A stretch of DNA of 64,000 nucleotides from SFLA01 sp045595165 (GTDB lineage: Bacteria; Bacillota; Clostridia; Oscillospirales; CAG-382), in contig JAZNZY010000032.1 of assembly GCA_045595165.1 (NCBI GenBank), forward strand, positions 1 to 64,000. The letters are read 5' to 3'. The position numbers and the translations under genes are program-made. Positions 57,000 through 64,000 of this stretch are shown here, one piece after another. Within the stretch, counting starts at the first letter, position 1; each line of letters begins with the position of its first letter. Under the pieces are notes generated by a model. The model ran no database searches and was not told the DNA's origin. It saw nothing but the letters and a program-made list of their open reading frames with translations.

Positions 57000-58683
57000 C
57001 GGCGTTTTTTGCCGCGCTCTCGGCGAAGAATTGAATAAACTCGCAGGAGCGAAAATAGAAAAAATACATCATATCAGCAGTAAAGAGCTGGTTTTCGAAC
57101 TGTTCGGTGGAGAGAAAACCACACTGCTTGTATCGGCGTTGCCTTCTGCGCCCCGAATTTGTTTTATAAAGGAATATGACCGTCCCCAAAATCCCACAAT
57201 GCTGTGTATGCTTTTCAGAAAGCACCTTTCCGGCGGACGTGTGTTGAGCGTTTCTGCGTTGCCCGATGAGCGTATTATCAGATTTGCCTTCGTCGCCGCA
57301 GACGAGCTGGGACATCCTGCCGAAAAGCACCTTTATATCGAGCTTATGGGTAAGTATTCCAACTGTATCCTTTGCTCGGAGGACGATAGGATATTGGGCG
57401 CATTTTCCGTTTCCGATGTAACAGATAAGCGTTGCATTATGTCCGGCGCAAGGTACGAGCCGCCGGAAAAGCAAGATAAATTCCCGCCGTTTTCCGTAAC
57501 GAAAGAACAGTTTTTGCTCCTTGCGGAGAGAAACTCCCACCGCACGGCAGACGATTTTTTGCTTTCTTCCTTCCTTGGATTTTCTCCCGTTACCGCCCGT
57601 GAGGTATCCTTTAAAGCTACCGGCGAAACGGACGCTTTGCTGATCACAGCGGATAAAGAAAAGCTGTGGAGCGAATTTGACAAACTGCTTTCCTCTGTGC
57701 GAGAGGGCAACGTTACTCCGTATATTGCCGATGGAGGCAAGGCGTTTTCCTATACCACCTTGTATCAATACGGCGGCGAGGGAAAACGGTATGATACTCT
57801 CACACAGCTTTTGGGAGAGTTTTATGCGGAAAAAGCCTCTCTTGCCGAAATAAAACAGCTTTCTTTTGATATTTCCCGTGTGCTGGGAACGGTTAAAAAC
57901 CGTCTTGAAAAAAAGCTTGTTTCCCAAAAAAACGAGCTTTCCGATTGCGCAAAAAAGGATATTTACCGCAATAGGGGAGATATTATTACTGCAAACATTT
58001 ATCGTATTCCTCAAGGCGCATCATCCGTAACGGCAATGGATTATTCCACGGGCGAGGAAGTTACCATTCCTCTTGATACCCGTCTTTCCGCTGCCCGCAA
58101 CGCACAGCGCTTATACGGAAAATACGCAAAGCTCAAAAGAGCCGAGGAACATCTTACCGCTCTTATTGCTTCGGGCGAGCAGGAGCTTTCCTATGTCCGC
58201 ACCGTTGAGGATGCGCTCTCCCGCGCCCGTACCCGCAAGGAACTGGATGAGATCCGCCTTGAATTGGGTGAGGTGGGTTATATGTCCGCACCGATGGGCA
58301 AGAAGGGCAGTAAAAAGACTCCTGCGGGACAGCCGCTCGTGTTTACTACCACGGACGGTATGCGCGTGCTGGTGGGCAGAAATAACAGACAAAACGATTC
58401 CCTCACGGCGGGCGCGGACAAAAACGATATTTGGTTTCACGTTAAAAACTTTCCCGGTTCCCACGTTATACTTTGCACGGAGGGCGATGAACCTACGGAC
58501 AGAGATTATACCCAGGCGGCGATGTTGGCGGCGTATCATTCTTCTATCCGTGGCGCTTCCAATGCGGAGGTTGATTATACCCGTGTGAGATACGTAAAAA
58601 AACCGTCGGGCAGCAAACCGGGATACGTTACCTACGATAAATACTACACCGCCATTGTGGACGGTGTAATGCCTCAGCTTTGA
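56992..58683 (+). CDS. rqcH: RqcH (NFACT-family ribosome quality control factor)
   Basis: A 563-residue protein that binds obstructed 50S subunits and adds C-terminal alanine tails to stalled chains. NFACT-N domain (about 1-170, LDGVFCRALGEELN at the start, FRKHLSGGRV, LMGKYSNCIL), helix-hairpin region (about 175-260), coiled coils (about 280-420) and the C-terminal NFACT-R domain (about 440-545, GRNNRQND...DIWFHVKNFPGSHVIL) are all present. Related proteins were once called fibronectin-binding proteins. It overlaps the NIF3 gene by 8 bases. Confidence 0.95.
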   Translation: MLDGVFCRALGEELNKLAGAKIEKIHHISSKELVFELFGGEKTTLLVSALPSAPRICFIKEYDRPQNPTMLCMLFRKHLSGGRVLSVSALPDERIIRFAFVAADELGHPAEKHLYIELMGKYSNCILCSEDDRILGAFSVSDVTDKRCIMSGARYEPPEKQDKFPPFSVTKEQFLLLAERNSHRTADDFLLSSFLGFSPVTAREVSFKATGETDALLITADKEKLWSEFDKLLSSVREGNVTPYIADGGKAFSYTTLYQYGGEGKRYDTLTQLLGEFYAEKASLAEIKQLSFDISRVLGTVKNRLEKKLVSQKNELSDCAKKDIYRNRGDIITANIYRIPQGASSVTAMDYSTGEEVTIPLDTRLSAARNAQRLYGKYAKLKRAEEHLTALIASGEQELSYVRTVEDALSRARTRKELDEIRLELGEVGYMSAPMGKKGSKKTPAGQPLVFTTTDGMRVLVGRNNRQNDSLTAGADKNDIWFHVKNFPGSHVILCTEGDEPTDRDYTQAAMLAAYHSSIRGASNAEVDYTRVRYVKKPSGSKPGYVTYDKYYTAIVDGVMPQL

Positions 58684-58697
58684 AAGGAGAAAACATT

Positions 58698-58910
58698 ATG
58701 GCATTAAAAGACGATTGGAAAAAACTCGGCAAGGATTTCAAGGAGATCGGTTCGGATCTTAAGGAATCTAAAATCGAAGGAAAAAACCTCAAATCCTTGG
58801 GAAAGCATTTCGGTAAAGCCTTTGTAAACAGCGTTGAAAAGGGCGTGGATGTGGTTTCCGAAGCGGTTGAGGACGTTGTAGAAGACGTCACAAAAAAAGA
58901 AGATAAATAA
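58698..58910 (+). CDS. small charged helical protein, unknown function
   Basis: A 70-residue soluble protein made of Lys- and Glu/Asp-rich helices (DDWKKLGKDFKEIGSDLKES, then VVSEAVEDVVEDVTKKEDK) without cysteine or membrane segment. GAAAGGAGA precedes the ATG at 58698, which is preferred over the in-frame start at 58680 overlapping rqcH. I know no family name. It is the last gene of the long plus-strand run and ends 4 bases before a terminator. Confidence 0.6.
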   Translation: MALKDDWKKLGKDFKEIGSDLKESKIEGKNLKSLGKHFGKAFVNSVEKGVDVVSEAVEDVVEDVTKKEDK

Positions 58911-58914
58911 AATT

Positions 58915-58948
58915 CAACCCCTAAAATGCAAAAGCGTTTTAGGGGTTG
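58915..58948. terminator. bidirectional terminator
   Basis: CAACCCCTAAAATGC (58915-58929), loop AAAA, GCGTTTTAGGGGTTG (58934-58948): a 15-bp stem with one T-G pair, between convergent genes. A T-rich stretch follows on the minus strand and TCTGTTATTTATTT on the plus strand. Confidence 0.8.
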
Positions 58949-58952
58949 TCTG

Positions 58953-60119
58953 TTATTTATTTTTCATTGCTTTGGTAAGCAGCTTTGCTACGTCAGCCTT
59001 TGTCATTTCCGTATCCTTGTCCTGCTCGGATGAGAATACACCGCCGTATCCGGCGGCATTAAGGGCGGATATCGCCATCTGCTCCGCTTCGCCTCTGGTG
59101 ATATTATCTGTGGGCGCAAATTTTCCGTTGCCCAATTCCACTATATCCTCTCTCAAAGCGAGGGCAAGATAACCCTTTGCAACGTTGGTTAAGATATCGT
59201 CATCCTCGAACAGCGTATCCTCGCATATCTCAACGTTCTTATCCATACCCATAGCGGTGATAAGCATAACCAGATAATCTATTCTTTTCACCTTTTCGGT
59301 GGGCGAGAAGAAATATTCTCCCTCACGAAGCTCATAGGTCATTACATCGGTCTGGGACATCATTACCGCGCAGGAATAAGCATCGCTTCCCGCCATATCA
59401 GCAAACGTAATATTTTTGCTGTTCTTTTCCACGTTTACCGTTACCGTTGCGATCTCGGAAACAAGACCGTATTCATCGGAAACCGTATAAGAAAAGCTGT
59501 CTTTTCCCTTGTAGCCATCGCGGGGAGTGTATTCAACGCTGCCCTCGGCGTTTACTTTAATCGTTCCGTTGGCGGGGTAGGTTTCAATTTTTACCTGCAT
59601 TTTGTCCCCGTTGGGGTCCGCTATAGCAAGCTGATGATATACGGGAATGTTGGATACAGTCATTATATCCTCGTCCGTGGCGATCGGCGCAACGTTTACG
59701 GAGTTTTTAAGAGTTATAATACAGGGAATATCTGTTTCCGTCCAATCGGATGTGCCTGCACGGAAGGAAAAGGATGTGCCTGCAATATCCGCAGATGCGG
59801 GAGTGAAAGCAAGGTAGGTCAATGAAGATACGGGTATGGTCTGCCCAACAACCACCTTTTCGCCGCAGACAGTAAGTGTTCCCGCGGTTTCCGCAGGAAG
59901 CGCCGTTACCACGATATAAGTTATTTCTTTTCCCGTTACGTTTTCAAAATCCGATTTCGTAAAGTTGACGGGTTTATCGGTAATACCGCATTTTTGCATA
60001 ACTGTCTGTGATTTCAATACGCTGATGGCAGGCGATAATCCGTACCCTTCGGCGGATGCGCTTACGCCGTACGTGCCTATTAACAGCATAAGAAAACCGA
60101 TGATAAAAAGCTTTTTCAT
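58953..60119 (-). CDS. secreted protein with Ig-like and S-layer homology domains
   Basis: A 388-residue exported protein. The signal peptide ends near VSASA-EG (residues 19-24). A beta-rich region (about 40-135) precedes a cadherin/Big-like Ig domain (about 140-232; DPNGDKMQVKIETYPANGTI, TPRDGYKGKDSFSYTVSD). Two SLH-like repeats follow: about 238-310 (FADMAGSDAY...SPTEKVKRIDYLVMLITAMGM) and about 320-375 (FAPTDNITRGEAEQMAISAL). SLH domains usually bind pyruvylated cell-wall polymers, so it is probably displayed on the surface. It stands alone on the minus strand. Confidence 0.8.
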   Translation of the reverse strand: MKKLFIIGFLMLLIGTYGVSASAEGYGLSPAISVLKSQTVMQKCGITDKPVNFTKSDFENVTGKEITYIVVTALPAETAGTLTVCGEKVVVGQTIPVSSLTYLAFTPASADIAGTSFSFRAGTSDWTETDIPCIITLKNSVNVAPIATDEDIMTVSNIPVYHQLAIADPNGDKMQVKIETYPANGTIKVNAEGSVEYTPRDGYKGKDSFSYTVSDEYGLVSEIATVTVNVEKNSKNITFADMAGSDAYSCAVMMSQTDVMTYELREGEYFFSPTEKVKRIDYLVMLITAMGMDKNVEICEDTLFEDDDILTNVAKGYLALALREDIVELGNGKFAPTDNITRGEAEQMAISALNAAGYGGVFSSEQDKDTEMTKADVAKLLTKAMKNK

Positions 60120-60183
60120 TAAATACGCCCCTTTTTGTTAAAATAAGTGTGTAACATTAATTTTCCCTTAATATAAAAAAATA

Positions 60184-60212
60184 TTGCAAAAGTGCGCAAA
60201 ATATAGTACAAT
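60184..60212 (+). promoter_or_regulatory. promoter of the mnmA operon
   Basis: TTGCAA (60184-60189), a 17-base spacer and TACAAT (60207-60212), 39 bases before the GTG start of mnmA. Confidence 0.65.
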
Positions 60213-60251
60213 TTTTAAGTAAAATGTTTTTACTAAAAAGGAGAGATTTGT

Positions 60252-61274
60252 GTGTCGGACATTCTTGTTGCCATAAGCGGCGGAGTTGATAGCTCCGTTG
60301 CCGCATACAGATTGAAAAAGGACGGTCATAACGTAAGCGGTGTTTATATGTGTCTTGCGTCCGATAAGGACGAGAGTAACGATGCCCGTGCCGCCGCACA
60401 ACGCCTCCATATGGATTTTTACATTTACGACAAACGTGAGGCGTTCAAAGATAAAGTCGTTTCACGCTTCGCCAGGGAGTATTTAAAAGGGCTCACTCCC
60501 AATCCTTGTGTTTTCTGTAATGAAACAATGAAGTTTCCTGCCCTTTTTGAAAAAGCGGATGAACTCTCGGTTTCTCTCACCGCAACGGGGCATTATGCGG
60601 GCATATACGAGCGTGGCGGCGTGTATTATCTGCGCAAAAGCAAAAACACCTTAAAAGACCAAAGCTATATGCTGTACCGTCTTAACCAAAAAATGCTTTC
60701 CCGCCTTATCTTTCCTATCGGCGATATGAACAAGGACGACGTGCGCGCTTTGGCAGAGGAGGGGAATATCCCCGTGGCTCACAAGGCGGACAGTCAGGAT
60801 ATATGCTTCGTGCCCGATGGGGACTATCGTCCCATTATCGCTAAGTACTGTGCTTCGCCTTCAAAGGCGGGGGATTTCGTGTACGAGGACGGCAGAATTA
60901 TCGGCAAGCACAAGGGTATAGAAGCATATACCATCGGTCAGCGAAAAGGGCTTGGCATCGCTTGGGAGCATCCTCTGTACGTTATCGGCAAGGATATTTC
61001 GACTAACCGTGTCCTGCTTGGCAAAAACGAAAGCCTTTTTGCCGATATCCTTACAGCATCCGACGTAGTGTATTGCTCGGAGCAAATGCCAAGGACCTTC
61101 CGTTGCGAAGCAAAAGTGCGCTATAGTCACACGGGCGCTATGTGTACCGTAACACAGCTTACCGAAAATACGGTGTCCGTGCAGTTTGATACTCATCAGC
61201 GCGCCATAACCCCCGGTCAATCGGTAGTGTTTTACGATGGCGATACGGTTATCGGCGGCGGATATATAGATTGA
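60252..61274 (+). CDS. mnmA: tRNA-specific 2-thiouridylase
   Basis: A 340-residue ATP-dependent enzyme that puts sulfur on U34 of tRNAs for Lys, Glu and Gln. The PP-loop is AISGGVDSSVAAY (about 7-19). The catalytic cysteines are in PNPCVFCNETMKF (about 84-96) and ADSQDICFVPDGDYR (about 182-196). The beta-barrel C-terminal domain starts near 225 (KHKGIEAYTIGQRKGLG). It begins at GTG 60252 behind AAAGGAGAG. Sulfur would come from a desulfurase such as that at 33388. The next gene starts 14 bases later. Confidence 0.95.
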   Translation: MSDILVAISGGVDSSVAAYRLKKDGHNVSGVYMCLASDKDESNDARAAAQRLHMDFYIYDKREAFKDKVVSRFAREYLKGLTPNPCVFCNETMKFPALFEKADELSVSLTATGHYAGIYERGGVYYLRKSKNTLKDQSYMLYRLNQKMLSRLIFPIGDMNKDDVRALAEEGNIPVAHKADSQDICFVPDGDYRPIIAKYCASPSKAGDFVYEDGRIIGKHKGIEAYTIGQRKGLGIAWEHPLYVIGKDISTNRVLLGKNESLFADILTASDVVYCSEQMPRTFRCEAKVRYSHTGAMCTVTQLTENTVSVQFDTHQRAITPGQSVVFYDGDTVIGGGYID

Positions 61275-61288
61275 AAGGAACTAACTTA

Positions 61289-61966
61289 ATGGAAACTCGC
61301 TTTGACCGCATCTATCCTATTTTAGGCGAAGACGGAGTAAAAAAGCTTCAAAAATCCCACGTTTTGCTGTTGGGTATAGGCGGTGTCGGTGCGGCGGCAG
61401 GTGAAGCCTTGGTGCGTGGCGGTATAGGAAGCATCACCGCCGTGGATTGCGATACCGTTAACGTCACCAATATCAACCGCCAGCTTATAGCGGACAGTAC
61501 GGTTTTGGGTAAAACAAAAACCGAAGTCGCCTTGGAAAAATGGCGGTCCATCGCACCCGATTCCAATATAAGAGTAATTAACGCCTTTTATTCCGAGGAA
61601 AATCCTATCCCGCTTGACGAATACGATTATATTCTGGATTGCATAGATTCCGTTTCATCAAAGCTGTTTTTGATACAAAGCGCTGTCAACGCAGGCGTGC
61701 CTATTATTTCCTGTATGGGAACGGGCAACAAGCTTGATCCCACAAGGCTGGAGGTTTCGGATATTTCAAAAACTTCGGTTTGTCCCCTTGCCAAGGTAAT
61801 GCGCGTTGAATTACGCAAAAGGGGAATAAACCATCTTAAAGTAATATATTCAAAGGAAGAACCGGTAATAAAAAGCCGTGTTCCCGCCTCCGTTTCCTTC
61901 GTGCCTCCCGTAGCGGGATTTATAATGGCGGGGGAAGTAATAAAAGACATTTGCAAAGTGGAGTAG
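61289..61966 (+). CDS. tcdA: ThiF/MoeB/HesA-family tRNA t6A dehydratase (TcdA-like)
   Basis: A 225-residue E1-like ATP-binding protein. The nucleotide motif GIGGVGAAAGEALVRGGIG (about 27-45) and the later DTVNVTNINRQ (about 56-66), CIDSVSSKL and VCPLAKVMR follow the TcdA/CsdL pattern, which cyclises t6A37 in tRNA to ct6A. It lacks the extra cysteine pairs of MoeB zinc sites. The ATG at 61289 with AAAGGAAC is preferred over an in-frame start at 61271. It sits with mnmA and rlmH, both RNA-modifying. Confidence 0.85.
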   Translation: METRFDRIYPILGEDGVKKLQKSHVLLLGIGGVGAAAGEALVRGGIGSITAVDCDTVNVTNINRQLIADSTVLGKTKTEVALEKWRSIAPDSNIRVINAFYSEENPIPLDEYDYILDCIDSVSSKLFLIQSAVNAGVPIISCMGTGNKLDPTRLEVSDISKTSVCPLAKVMRVELRKRGINHLKVIYSKEEPVIKSRVPASVSFVPPVAGFIMAGEVIKDICKVE

Positions 61967-61971
61967 ATGAT

Positions 61972-62541
61972 ATGAAAAAAGTTTGGAAACCGGGTACTCT
62001 TTTAGCTCCCGTGCCGCCTACTATGGTGTCCTGCGGAACTATGGAAAACCCAAATATACTTACCGTCGGCTGGACGGGAATTACCTGCACCGATCCTGCC
62101 CAGACATATATTTCCGTCCGCAAGGAACGGCACTCCCACAGCATTATTTCGGAAAACGGATATTTCGTTATAAACCTTCCCACCGTTTCTTTGGCAAAGG
62201 CGTGCGATTTTTGCGGTGTAAAAAGCGGCAGGGATATAAATAAATTCGCTCATCTTGGGCTCACTCCCGTTGCGAGCGAGAATTCGGGCTGTCCCGCTAT
62301 CGGTGAATGTCCCGTTTCTATCGAATGTAAGGTGGATAGGGTGATCCCTCTGGGAAGCCACGATATGTTTATGGCAACCATCCTTTCCGTTTCGGTAGAT
62401 GAAAAGATTATCGAAGAAAGCGGCAGACTTGCTCTGGAAAAAGCAGACCTGTTGGCATATGCTCACGGCAGTTATTTTGCCTTGGGCAAAAGCGTGGGCA
62501 CTTTTGGATTTTCAGTAAGAAAGAAGAAAAAACGCAGATGA
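61972..62541 (+). CDS. flavin reductase-like FMN-binding protein
   Basis: A 189-residue protein of the flavin reductase/FMN-binding split-barrel family. VSCGTMENPNILTVGWTGITC (about 20-40, quoted short) and ISVRKERHSHSIISENGYFVINLP (about 47-70, in part) hold the FMN-binding residues, with CDFCGVKSGRDINKF after them. Anaerobes carry many such proteins, often acting as NAD(P)H:flavin or electron-transfer modules. The ATG at 61972 follows GTGGAG. It overlaps rlmH by 4 bases. A particular partner cannot be named. Confidence 0.8.
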   Translation: MKKVWKPGTLLAPVPPTMVSCGTMENPNILTVGWTGITCTDPAQTYISVRKERHSHSIISENGYFVINLPTVSLAKACDFCGVKSGRDINKFAHLGLTPVASENSGCPAIGECPVSIECKVDRVIPLGSHDMFMATILSVSVDEKIIEESGRLALEKADLLAYAHGSYFALGKSVGTFGFSVRKKKKRR

Positions 62542-62978
62542 ACGTAACCATTATTCACGTTGGCGATTTTAAAGAGGATTATTTCCGCCAAGCAGAAAAG
62601 GAATATGCAAAACGCCTTTCCGCATACTGCACCTTCAAGACTATCTTCGTAAAGGAAGAGGAAAACTTAAAAAGAGAAGCGGAAAAAGTGCTTTCTCTTC
62701 TTCCCGCAAAGGCAAAAAAGATTGCGCTTTGCGTAGAGGGAAAACAGCTTTCCAGCGAAGAGTTTGCTTCCGTAATCGAAGACACCCGCTTTGGCTTTTC
62801 GGAGATATGCTTTGTTATCGGTTCCTCCTGCGGTCTGGATGAGAGCGTAAAACGCGCTTGCGATATCCGCCTTTCCTTTTCCAAAATGACACTTCCTCAC
62901 AGACTTATGCGTATCGTTTTAGAAGAACAGATATACCGCGCCTTTACCATCTTAGCGGGAAAAACTTACCATAAATAA
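62538..62978 (+). CDS. rlmH: 23S rRNA (pseudouridine1915-N3)-methyltransferase
   Basis: A 146-residue SPOUT methyltransferase acting on pseudouridine 1915 in helix 69, the region modified first by RluD. The knotted C-terminal half shows FVIGSSCGLDE (about 93-103; usually FVIGGSxGL), LSFSKMTLPHRLMRIVLEEQIYRA (about 112-135, in part) and the C-terminal YHK. It is slightly shorter than the usual 155-160 residues. Coupled to the flavin reductase gene by a 4-base overlap. Confidence 0.94.
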   Translation: MNVTIIHVGDFKEDYFRQAEKEYAKRLSAYCTFKTIFVKEEENLKREAEKVLSLLPAKAKKIALCVEGKQLSSEEFASVIEDTRFGFSEICFVIGSSCGLDESVKRACDIRLSFSKMTLPHRLMRIVLEEQIYRAFTILAGKTYHK

Positions 62979-62991
62979 AGGAGATTCCAAA

Positions 62992-63444
62992 ATGAAGAAA
63001 ATGCTTTTATTAACCTTGGTTTTTGCGCTAACCGTATTTTCTGTCGGCTGTAATAACGCGCCTGCAAGTGCTGATGATGTGGAGATCCTTTTTGCCGATA
63101 ACCTGCTTGACGGCGGATACTTCGGCGATCATCTTGATGAATTTGATATAGATGCTGTTACCGATTACGTTATCGAAAACGAAGCGCTGATCCCTGACGG
63201 TAAGGAAACGGAAGTGCTTTCTGTCCTTGAATCCGAAGCGGTTATGCAAAAGATCACTGCACGAATTGAAAAGGAAACGGCAGGGTGCTATTCGTTTGAA
63301 TTAAAAAATACCAACCGCATTTATCTTGAAAACGGAGATGCGGCGGTTCTGTATACCTACAGCGTTACCTATTTTGAAACCGATTCTTCCGACAGCGACA
63401 TACAGTACAGCATCAGCCGAAGCATTTCTGTACTTGTAAAATAG
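62992..63444 (+). CDS. small lipoprotein, unknown function
   Basis: A 150-residue exported protein with a typical lipoprotein signal (KKMLLLTLVFALTVFSVGC), lipidated at Cys20. The mature part is acidic, with an alpha segment (about 45-85) and a beta-rich C-terminus (YSFELKNTNRIYLENGD...YSVTYFET). I do not recognise a domain. AAGGAGATT precedes the ATG. It is the last gene of the mnmA operon, before a terminator. Confidence 0.75.
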   Translation: MKKMLLLTLVFALTVFSVGCNNAPASADDVEILFADNLLDGGYFGDHLDEFDIDAVTDYVIENEALIPDGKETEVLSVLESEAVMQKITARIEKETAGCYSFELKNTNRIYLENGDAAVLYTYSVTYFETDSSDSDIQYSISRSISVLVK

Positions 63445-63448
63445 CCGT

Positions 63449-63477
63449 TTGCAACCGCAGGTTGCAACGCTTTTTTC
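63449..63477 (+). terminator. intrinsic terminator
   Basis: TTGCAACC (63449-63456), loop GCA, GGTTGCAA (63460-63467), then CGCTTTTTTCGC. It ends the mnmA operon. Confidence 0.75.
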
Positions 63478-63507
63478 GCAAATTTTCCTTATTCTATCAC
63501 AGGTTTA

Positions 63508-63536
63508 TTGACCTTTTCGTAAATGTTTGCTATGCT
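63508..63536 (+). promoter_or_regulatory. promoter of the XRE regulator
   Basis: TTGACC (63508-63513), a 17-base spacer and TATGCT (63531-63536), about 50 bases before the ATG at 63588. Confidence 0.65.
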
Positions 63537-63587
63537 TTTTACATAGAAAGCTTGCAGGCGTAAAACGAAACGAAAGGAAAATGTATT

Positions 63588-64000
63588 ATGTTTGATATGA
63601 AGAGGTTTGCGCAGTTTCTCGTAGGGAAACGGCGTGAAAAGAATATAACCCAAGGTCAGCTTGCGGATATGGTGGGAGTATCACACCAAGCGGTAAGCAA
63701 GTGGGAGAGGGGTGAAACTATGCCCGAAATCTCCAAGCTTTCCGACCTTTCTTCTGCCCTTAACGTTCCTACAGAGGATATTGTTGCGGCGATGCATACC
63801 GACGGAAACGATGCCTCTTCCAAAAACGAATGTATGGACCAAGAGTATTACGCTCTTCCCGATAAAACTCTTGTGGGCGACGTATGCGCATTAGCGCCCT
63901 ATTTAAGTAAAGAAGCCCTTACCACCGCCATAACCGAGATCGCTATCGCAAAGGGAAGCGGTATCGCAAAGCTTCTTTTTAAATATGCGGATGATGAAAT
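63588..64000 (+). CDS. XRE-family regulator with helical C-terminal domain (3' cut by window)
   Basis: The first 137 codons are present. An HTH_3 domain (about 7-62) contains NITQGQLADMVGVSHQAVSKWERG. After a 30-residue linker the C-terminal domain begins VGDVCALAPYLSKEALTTAITEIA, aligning with VSLAPILKPSILAKLSSKFS in the regulator at 31058-31750. The two are paralogues in both domains. AAAGGAAA precedes the ATG; another ATG at 63581 is in a frame that stops at once. What lies downstream, such as a possible partner methyltransferase, is outside the window. Confidence 0.8.
   Translation, partial: MFDMKRFAQFLVGKRREKNITQGQLADMVGVSHQAVSKWERGETMPEISKLSDLSSALNVPTEDIVAAMHTDGNDASSKNECMDQEYYALPDKTLVGDVCALAPYLSKEALTTAITEIAIAKGSGIAKLLFKYADDE

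Overview
The window reads as chromosomal DNA of an anaerobic, endospore-forming member of the Clostridia, probably a gut Eubacteriales close to the Oscillospiraceae. The evidence is SpoIIID, a cysteine-rich spore-type protein with a sigma-K-like promoter, a SCIFF peptide with its radical SAM maturase, a flavodiiron/superoxide reductase/rubredoxin block, a split transketolase, and the SepF-YggT-DivIVA-IleS-LspA-RluD order. Sigma-A promoters are near consensus and most transcription units end in clear hairpin terminators. I see no rRNA, tRNA, CRISPR array, transposase or integrase. The species is not identifiable from this alone.

Layout. 1-1.5 kb: remnants, namely an oxidoreductase-rhodanese gene cut by the window edge and joined to a 5'-truncated Fic gene. 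1.5-3.4 kb: a hairpin array, a consensus promoter and a three-gene membrane operon. 3.5-7.1 kb (minus): uxuA, an SDR fructuronate reductase, eda and kdgK, which take fructuronate to pyruvate and glyceraldehyde-3-phosphate. 7.2-12.3 kb (minus): ldh-ferredoxin, then flavodiiron protein, superoxide reductase, rubredoxin, BFD-like protein and a ZIP transporter (O2/NO defence and redox balance), opposite a Crp/Fnr regulator. 13.2-17.0 kb: a two-component system flanked by two paralogous membrane proteins, with shared candidate response-regulator boxes. 17.1-20.0 kb (minus): the SCIFF peptide, its maturase and a PLP decarboxylase. 20.1-24.5 kb: sugar isomerase, galE, spoIIID, ribokinase-like kinase, spore-type protein. 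24.6-32.7 kb: a large GHL10-type lipoprotein, a histidine kinase without a regulator beside an HtrA protease, and an XRE regulator with a methyltransferase.

32.9-38.1 kb: an ArsR-type regulator opposite nifS-nifU-hslO-pepP, then efp and a remarkable Asp-Cys-repeat protein. 38.2-42.6 kb: sugar isomerase and Gfo/Idh/MocA dehydrogenase, a SLOG-like protein, apgM and dapA. 42.7-58.9 kb: a very long plus-strand housekeeping run with short or overlapping gaps: queA, miaA, a HlyD-like adaptor, yggS, sepF, yggT, divIVA, ileS, lspA, rluD, both transketolase halves, a condensation-type acyltransferase with its zinc-ribbon membrane partner, a NIF3 protein and rqcH. 59-64 kb: an SLH/Ig-like surface protein (minus), then mnmA, tcdA, a flavin reductase, rlmH, a lipoprotein and the start of a second XRE regulator resembling the one at 31 kb.

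The least explained items are the Asp-Cys-repeat protein (37.6 kb), the SCIFF locus with its internal hairpin and non-standard core residue, the regulatory sites between ldh and the Crp/Fnr gene and around the two-component system, the ArsR-nifSU divergon, and two families of small palindromic repeats. All functions are inferred from sequence reading alone; no database search was run.
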